DNA of 64,000 nt. It comes from Micromonospora sp. CCTCC AA 2012012 (GTDB lineage Bacteria > Actinomycetota > Actinomycetes > Mycobacteriales > Micromonosporaceae). Position numbers and translations under genes: made by a program. The notes under the pieces were generated by a model. It did no database searches and had not been told where the DNA came from. It saw only the letters and a list, made by a program, of their open reading frames with translations. Below, piece after piece: positions 58,988-64,000 of the stretch. The stretch's first letter is position 1, and each line of letters starts with the position of its first letter. The stretch spans positions 5,208,001-5,272,000 of the forward strand of contig NZ_CP159342.1 in assembly GCF_040499845.1 (NCBI RefSeq), read 5' to 3'.

Positions 58988-60364
58988 TCAGCCGACCCGT
59001 GCGGGCACCACCACCCGGCCGGCGAGCAGCACACCCAGCACCCCGCAACCGGCCGCCACCGCCAGGGTCGCCGCATAGCTGCCCGGTCCCGGGGCGGCCC
59101 CGGCGGCCAGCACCGCACCCGTCAGCGCCAGCACGGTGGCGGCGAACAACGAGTCACCCAGTTGCAGCGACGAGGAGTTCCGCCCCTGCTCCTCGGGGGC
59201 GGACAGCGCCAGGGTCAGCACCGACAGCGACGGATAGAGCAGACCCATGCCCAGCCCCGCCGTCGCCCAGCCGAGCACCGCCAACGGCACCGGCACGGAC
59301 GGCAGGACGGCCAGCGCCACCGTCGCCGTACCGGCGGCGATGCACGCCAGCCCGACCCGGGGCAGCGTCGCCGCCGATCGCGGCGGGGTGAGCCGACCCT
59401 GCACCCAGGAACCCACCGACCAGGAGACCGCACCGACGGTCAGCACCAGACCCGCGGCGGTCGGCGAGAACCCGCGCTCCCGGGAGAGCATCAGCGGAAT
59501 CACCACCTCCGCACCGGCGAACGCCGCGGAGGCCAGCCCTCGCAGCCCCACCACCGTCGGCAGCCCCCGCCGGGCACGGAGGAAACCGACCGGCAGCAGG
59601 CGCGGGGCACAGGCCAGCAGCCCGGCCAGCGCCACCGCCACCGCGACGACGGCGGTGGCGCCGCGCTGCTGCCCCCCGTAGTGCAGCAGTGCGGCGCTCG
59701 CCCCCGCGCCGACGGCCCAGCCGATCCGGGCCCGCGCACCGCCCGGCGGTCGGGCCGGCACGGCCGTACCCAGTGCCCGCAGGCCCGGCTGGACCAGCAG
59801 CACCGCCGGCACCGCCACCACCGGCACCGCCAGGAAGACCCAACGCCAGCCCAGGTGCTCGACGATCAGCCCGGCCAGCGCCGGGCCGACCAGCGACGGC
59901 ACCACCCACGCCGCCGCGAACGCGGCAAAGATCCGCCGCCGCAACGCCTCCGGGTACGCCTGCCCGACCACCACGTACAACGCCACCGAGAGCAGTCCGG
60001 AGCCGAAGCCCTGCACCACCCGGCCGACGACCAGCAGCCCCATCGTCGGGGCGCTGCCGGCGACGAGGAGCCCCAGCACGAACCAGGCCACCCCGTGCCA
60101 CATCGGCGCCCGGGGTCCCCGGGCGTCGCACCAGATGCCGGAGACCACCATCGCCACCACGCCCGAGGCGAACGGGCCGCCGAAGGCGAGCGCGTAGAGG
60201 GACAGCCCGTCCAGGTGGCGGGCGACGGTCGGCATGGCGGTGCCCACCGCGAGCGCCTCGAACGCCAGCAGCGAGACGAGGGCGACGCTGCCCACCGTCA
60301 TCGCGCGCAGGCGCGGGGCGTAGAGGTGGTCGGGCGGGGCCGCGGCAGCGGCGGTGACGGTCAC
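58988..60364 (-). CDS. MFS transporter, probable drug efflux pump
   Basis: 458 residues with 13-14 hydrophobic segments of the DHA2-like (14-helix) type. The motif-A-like stretch lies in the loop SGIWCDARGPRAPMW after helix 2, and GFGSGLLSVALYVVVGQAYPEALRRRIFAAFAAAWVVPSLVGPALAGL is typical of drug:H+ antiporters (motif C region). It should export a small amphipathic compound. The start is GTG at 60364. The promoter upstream has a SoxR/MerR-type operator between its -35 and -10 boxes. Confidence 0.9.
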   Translation of the reverse strand: MTVTAAAAAPPDHLYAPRLRAMTVGSVALVSLLAFEALAVGTAMPTVARHLDGLSLYALAFGGPFASGVVAMVVSGIWCDARGPRAPMWHGVAWFVLGLLVAGSAPTMGLLVVGRVVQGFGSGLLSVALYVVVGQAYPEALRRRIFAAFAAAWVVPSLVGPALAGLIVEHLGWRWVFLAVPVVAVPAVLLVQPGLRALGTAVPARPPGGARARIGWAVGAGASAALLHYGGQQRGATAVVAVAVALAGLLACAPRLLPVGFLRARRGLPTVVGLRGLASAAFAGAEVVIPLMLSRERGFSPTAAGLVLTVGAVSWSVGSWVQGRLTPPRSAATLPRVGLACIAAGTATVALAVLPSVPVPLAVLGWATAGLGMGLLYPSLSVLTLALSAPEEQGRNSSSLQLGDSLFAATVLALTGAVLAAGAAPGPGSYAATLAVAAGCGVLGVLLAGRVVVPARVG

Positions 60365-60399
60365 CGCTGACCGTCGGGGGGCGACATCGGCATGCGCTC

Positions 60400-60430
60400 A
60401 GCCTCGGACCTCAACCCGGATTGAGGTCAA
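60400..60430 (-). promoter_or_regulatory. SoxR/MerR-type promoter-operator
   Basis: Minus strand: TTGACC (60425-60430) and GAGGCT (60400-60405) are separated by a 19-base spacer that contains CCTCAACCCGGATTGAGG (60409-60426 with its outer arms 60407-60428), a perfect 8-base-arm repeat. The 19-base spacer and the CCTCAA-N6-TTGAGG core are hallmarks of SoxR regulation. Confidence 0.75.
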
Positions 60431-60447
60431 CCGTGACGCCCGTCTCG

Positions 60448-60708
60448 TCACGCCGACTCCAGCGCCTCGCCCACGCCCTTCGCCAGTCCCGACATGTGCT
60501 GGTCGGCCAGCAGGTGCCCGGCGGTGATGACCAGCGCCAACGGCCACTCGATGACCTGGAGGGCGGCCAGCACCCCGAGCCCCGCGTAGTAGGTCACCTT
60601 GTCCGGCGGTGGCACCGCCACCTCGCCGAGCAGCGGGATCTCCACCCGCCGGCCGTACGTCCGGACCGCGTCGTGCGAATCGTTGAGGTGTCGCGTCAGC
60701 GTGCTCAT
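60448..60708 (-). CDS. Small conserved protein, 86 residues
   Basis: An N-terminal polar part (MSTLTRHLNDSHDAVRTYGRRVEIPLLGEVAVPPPDKV) is followed by a hydrophobic helix (about 40-62) and a second helix (about 66-82; LADQHMSGLAKGVGEALESA). Proteins of this size and pattern are conserved in actinobacteria without assigned function; the hydrophobic part suggests a membrane-associated role. ATG at 60708 has GGGGAGG upstream. Divergent from the P-type ATPase. Confidence 0.7.
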   Translation of the reverse strand: MSTLTRHLNDSHDAVRTYGRRVEIPLLGEVAVPPPDKVTYYAGLGVLAALQVIEWPLALVITAGHLLADQHMSGLAKGVGEALESA

Positions 60709-60932
60709 CCCGGCCTCCCCGGTGTGTCACGACCATCGACGTCCGGATGGCATTCCACCGGGGACGCCGTCCATGCTCCGGCGCACAGGGAAACTTCCGC
60801 CGCTCAGGGGGCATAACGGACCCCCCGCCGGGAAGCCAGGCCGCCGGGACGAGGCGTGGGAGGCGAGATGGCGTACGGCGGGCACGACGGTGGCACCGGG
60901 GAGCGTGGCCGACGGTTCGGCCGTACCCCTCG

Positions 60933-63900
60933 ATGACGCTGTTGGGCCGGGCCGGCCGGCTGCTGCCGCCGCTCGGCGTGCCGGAGGTGGTGACGCACGC
61001 CGCCCGTACCGTCGCCGCCGCCGTGCCGGACGCGGCCCGGAGTGTCGCCTCGGCGCTGCCGGACGCGGCCCGGCACGCCGTGCCGACGATGCCGGACGCC
61101 GCGCGGAGCAACGGCGCGGCCGTCGGGGAGAGCGCCCGGTCGGCCGTGCCGGCACCCGTCACCGACGCCGCCCGCAGCGCCGGGGCCGCCGCCGCCCGGC
61201 TGGCGCGGGCCGCCGGGCTGACCCGACGGCGGGTCTGGTCCCGCGACGGGCGGCACCACATCGAGGTGCACGGCGTCTGTCAGGACGGCGGTGACCGGCT
61301 GGCCCGCCAGGTCGAGCAGGCCCTCGAACGGATCCCCGGCGTGAGCTGGGCCCGGGTGAACGCGCCCTCCGGCCGGGTGGTGGTGGCCGTCGACGACCCG
61401 AAGCCCCGGCTGCGCGACCTGATCGACACCGTCGCCCGCACCGAGCGGGTCTGCCCGCACGAGCCCGACCCGGACATCCCACCCCCGCACCCGCCCGAGG
61501 AGGGGCCGCGTACGCCCCGCACCCTCGGCGGCCTGGTCTCCGACGCACTCGGCCTGACCATCTCCGCGGCCACCCGGATCCTGCCCTTCACCCCGGTGCC
61601 CGGTGAGGTCGCCGGCCTGCTCGGCGCGATCGACCTGCACCCGAAGCTGCACCACCTCGCCGGCCGGGGACTGCGCGCCGACCCGCGCGCCGAGGTGATC
61701 TTCCCGCTCGCCGAGGCGGTGGTGCAGGGCCTCACCGGCGGTTGGGCCGGCATCGTGCTGGACAGCGCGCAGCGCATGGTGCAGTGGGGCGAGGCGCGGG
61801 CCCAGCTCACCGCCTGGTCGAAGGCCGAACCGCGGCTGACCGGCGACCCCGACCGGGCGGTCGCCCGGGTGCCCGACGGTGAACGCCCCCGCCCGAAACC
61901 CGACGGCCCGATCGAGCGGTACATCCAGCGGGTGCTGCCCCTCGGCGCGGCGGCCGGTGCGGCGGCGCTGCCGGTGGTCGGCCCGAAACGGGCCGCCGCC
62001 CTCGCGCTCTCCACCCTGCCGAAGGCGCCCGGCAGCGGCCGGGAAGGCTACGCCGCCCAGCTCGGCCGGATCCTCGCCCGGCGGGGCGTCATCGCCATGG
62101 ACCGCAGCGTGCTGCGGGAACTCGACCGGATCGACACGGTGGTGCTGGACGCGGCGGTCCTCGGCTCCGACCGGGGCGTGCTCGCCGACCTGGCCCCGCT
62201 GCCGGGCGCCGACACCGGCCAGGTGGCCGCGCGGGCCTTCGCGCTCTTCGATCCCGCCGCCCCGGACCGGTTGCACCACGTCGACGGCTGGCGGCTCGGC
62301 CCGCTCGACCGGATCGACGCCGACGACCCGGGCGACACCCCGGAGAGCCGCCGGCTCCGCGACACCGGCGGCACGCTGCTGGGGCTGGCCGACGGCGACC
62401 GGCTCGCCGCGCTGCTCCGGGTGGAGCCGGAACCCGCCCCCGGCGTCGACGCCCTGCCGACCGCCGCCCGTCTGGCCGGCCTGCGGCTCGTCGTGGCCGG
62501 CGACGACGAGCGTCGGTACGGCTTCGCCGACGCCCTCGTGCCCGGCGGCGACCGGCTCGCCGACTCCGTGCGCGCCCTGCAACGCGACGGGGCCGTGGTG
62601 ATGGTGGTCTCCGGCGACCGGGCGGCCCTCGCCGCCGCCGACTGCGGACTCGGCGTGGCCGGCGACGAGGACCTGCCGCCGTGGGGTGCCCACCTGCTGG
62701 TCGGCACCGACCTGCGGGTTCCCGCCCTGCTGATCGAGGCGACCGGGGTGGCCCGGCGGACAGCCGGCCAGAACATCCGGATCGCGATGGCCGGCAGTGG
62801 ACTCGCCGCGCTCGGGGCGTTCACCGCGGACCCCCGGCAGCTCCCCGGGCGGGCCCTGACCACGGTCAACGGCGCCGCCGCGCTCGCCTTCGCACACGGC
62901 GTGTTCCGGGCCCGCCGGCTGCCGGACCGGACCGCCGCGCCCGTACCGGCGCTCACCGCCTGGCACCTGATGCCGATGGAGACGGTGCTCGGCCAGCTCG
63001 ACACCGGACCGCAGGGGCTCAGCGGCGCCGAGGCGGCCCGCCGCCGACGGGTCGTGACCGGCGACGGGACCGGCCCGGCCGGGCTGCTCCGGGCGTTCGT
63101 CGACGAGCTGGCCAACCCGCTGACGCCGGTGCTCGCCGCCGGGGCGGTGCTCTCGGCCACCTTCGGCTCGCTCGTCGACGCCGCCCTGGTCGGCGGCGTG
63201 GTGGGCGGCTCCGCGCTGGTCGGCGCGGTGCACCAGCGCAACACCGAGCGCTCCCTGGCCGAGCTGCTGTCCCGCTCGGCGGTAACCGCGCGGGTGCTCC
63301 GCGACGGCGTGGAGCAGGTGGTCGCGGCTGAGGAACTGGTGCCGGGGGACGTGATCACGGTCGGGCCCGGTGACGCGATCCCGGCCGACTGCCGGGTGCT
63401 CGACGCGGACGGGCTGGAGACCGACGAGTCGTCCCTGACCGGTGAGTCGCTGCCGGTCGCCAAGACGGACGAGCCGGTGGTGGCCGCCGCCGTCGCCGAC
63501 CGCCGTTCCATGCTCTACGAGGGCACCACCGTCGCCGCCGGACACGGCACCGCCGTGGTGGTGGCCACCGGCGCGGAGACCGAGTCGGGGCGGAGCCTCG
63601 CGCTGGCCCGCCAGGCACCCCCGGCCAGCGGGGTGGAGGCCCGGCTCGGCAAGCTGACCAGCTCCGCCGTGCCACTGGCGGCCGGGTCGGCGATCGCGGT
63701 GGCCGGGGCGGGGCTGCTGCGGGGCGTACCCCTGGCGGAGACGGCCGCGACCGCCGCGAACCTGGCCGTCGCGTCCGTGCCGGAAGGGCTGCCGTTCCTG
63801 GTCAGCGCCGCCCAGCTGGCGGCCGCCCGGCGGCTGGCCGAACACGGCGCCCTGGTCCGCAACCCGCGCACCATCGAGGCGCTGGGCCGGGTGGACGTGC

Positions 63901-64000
63901 TCTGCTTCGACAAGACCGGCACCCTCACCGAGGGAAAGCTGCTGCTGGCCGGGGTGGGCGACGGCGACGGCAACCGGTACGCCCCGCCGGACCGGCTCGG
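60933..64000 (+). CDS. Cation-transporting P-type ATPase, CtpH/CtpI-like, incomplete at the right edge
   Basis: About 1022 residues are visible and the frame runs off the end. Residues 105-171 form an HMA-like metal-binding domain (HHIEVHGVCQDGGDRLARQVEQAL). Residues 370-420 read like a degenerate copy of the phosphorylation region: the position equivalent to the catalytic DKTGT is VVLDAAVLG with Asp406 but no KTGT. A second, intact set follows: TGES at 836-839 and FDKTGTLTEG with Asp993. This is the architecture of the long mycobacterial CtpH and CtpI (about 1540-1630 residues), thought to move Ca2+ or Mg2+. ATG at 60933 is chosen by homology; no clear ribosome binding site. Confidence 0.85.
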   Translation, partial: MTLLGRAGRLLPPLGVPEVVTHAARTVAAAVPDAARSVASALPDAARHAVPTMPDAARSNGAAVGESARSAVPAPVTDAARSAGAAAARLARAAGLTRRRVWSRDGRHHIEVHGVCQDGGDRLARQVEQALERIPGVSWARVNAPSGRVVVAVDDPKPRLRDLIDTVARTERVCPHEPDPDIPPPHPPEEGPRTPRTLGGLVSDALGLTISAATRILPFTPVPGEVAGLLGAIDLHPKLHHLAGRGLRADPRAEVIFPLAEAVVQGLTGGWAGIVLDSAQRMVQWGEARAQLTAWSKAEPRLTGDPDRAVARVPDGERPRPKPDGPIERYIQRVLPLGAAAGAAALPVVGPKRAAALALSTLPKAPGSGREGYAAQLGRILARRGVIAMDRSVLRELDRIDTVVLDAAVLGSDRGVLADLAPLPGADTGQVAARAFALFDPAAPDRLHHVDGWRLGPLDRIDADDPGDTPESRRLRDTGGTLLGLADGDRLAALLRVEPEPAPGVDALPTAARLAGLRLVVAGDDERRYGFADALVPGGDRLADSVRALQRDGAVVMVVSGDRAALAAADCGLGVAGDEDLPPWGAHLLVGTDLRVPALLIEATGVARRTAGQNIRIAMAGSGLAALGAFTADPRQLPGRALTTVNGAAALAFAHGVFRARRLPDRTAAPVPALTAWHLMPMETVLGQLDTGPQGLSGAEAARRRRVVTGDGTGPAGLLRAFVDELANPLTPVLAAGAVLSATFGSLVDAALVGGVVGGSALVGAVHQRNTERSLAELLSRSAVTARVLRDGVEQVVAAEELVPGDVITVGPGDAIPADCRVLDADGLETDESSLTGESLPVAKTDEPVVAAAVADRRSMLYEGTTVAAGHGTAVVVATGAETESGRSLALARQAPPASGVEARLGKLTSSAVPLAAGSAIAVAGAGLLRGVPLAETAATAANLAVASVPEGLPFLVSAAQLAAARRLAEHGALVRNPRTIEALGRVDVLCFDKTGTLTEGKLLLAGVGDGDGNRYAPPDRL

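Overview
The window is GC-rich actinobacterial chromosome, most like Micromonospora or a close relative in the Micromonosporaceae. This rests on the codon bias, frequent GTG starts, many apparently leaderless genes and the block order crgA / DUF881 / class E sortase / pabA-like amidotransferase / pknB-pknA-pbpA-rodA-pstP-fhaB-fhaA. That block normally lies near the replication origin, and a ParB-type parS-like site at 57239-57254 fits an origin-proximal position. I see no prophage, insertion sequence, CRISPR array or rRNA.

Layout. 1-6658: end of a secreted wall-associated protein, an NlpC/P60 hydrolase, two coupled CNNM/CBS transporters and a large membrane Fe-S oxidoreductase. 7066-11286: crgA divergent from DUF881, a sortase with a long repeat-bearing linker, a small membrane protein and a glutamine amidotransferase. 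11374-20300: the seven-gene growth and division operon on the minus strand, read fhaA, fhaB, pstP, rodA, pbpA, pknA, pknB, with genes overlapping or nearly touching. 20539-22609: tRNA-Leu(CAG), a sugar-nucleotide epimerase and a WecG/TagA glycosyltransferase. 22720-29531: small and hypothetical genes, including an XRE-DUF5753/DUF397 pair and two single-pass PASTA proteins without kinase domains. 29593-35305: GCS2-family ligase, YceI, MarR and a STAND-type regulator.

35446-42993 is a split leucine/acyl-CoA catabolic locus: acyl-CoA dehydrogenase, carboxylase beta subunit, HMG-CoA lyase, biotin carboxylase and a TetR regulator. An ECF sigma factor/CU044_5270-family pair sits in the middle. The same inverted repeat, CTTAAC-N4-GTTAAG, occurs twice before the biotin carboxylase gene and once in variant form before the beta-subunit gene, tying the halves into one likely regulon. 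43087-50276 holds a monooxygenase/TetR divergent pair with matching operators, a rhodanese, a long hairpin element, a GDSL hydrolase pair, an ECF sigma/WD-like pair, a frameshifted gene and a small membrane protein. 50296-64000 has a 1074-aa secreted propeller/Ig-like protein, proS, CBS, SufE and DsbA/FrnE genes, parS, YbaK, an epimerase-like protein, an MFS exporter behind a SoxR/MerR-type promoter, and a CtpH/CtpI-like P-type ATPase that runs off the end.

I did not find one large undescribed system. The strongest leads are regulatory: the acyl-CoA operators, the SoxR-type promoter, the monooxygenase/TetR operators, a palindrome inside the GCS2-family promoter, the parS site, many leaderless promoters, and a long hairpin element that may be dispersed. 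The split-half P-type ATPase and the paired non-kinase PASTA proteins are also worth following. Promoter calls are by eye and weaker than the gene calls.
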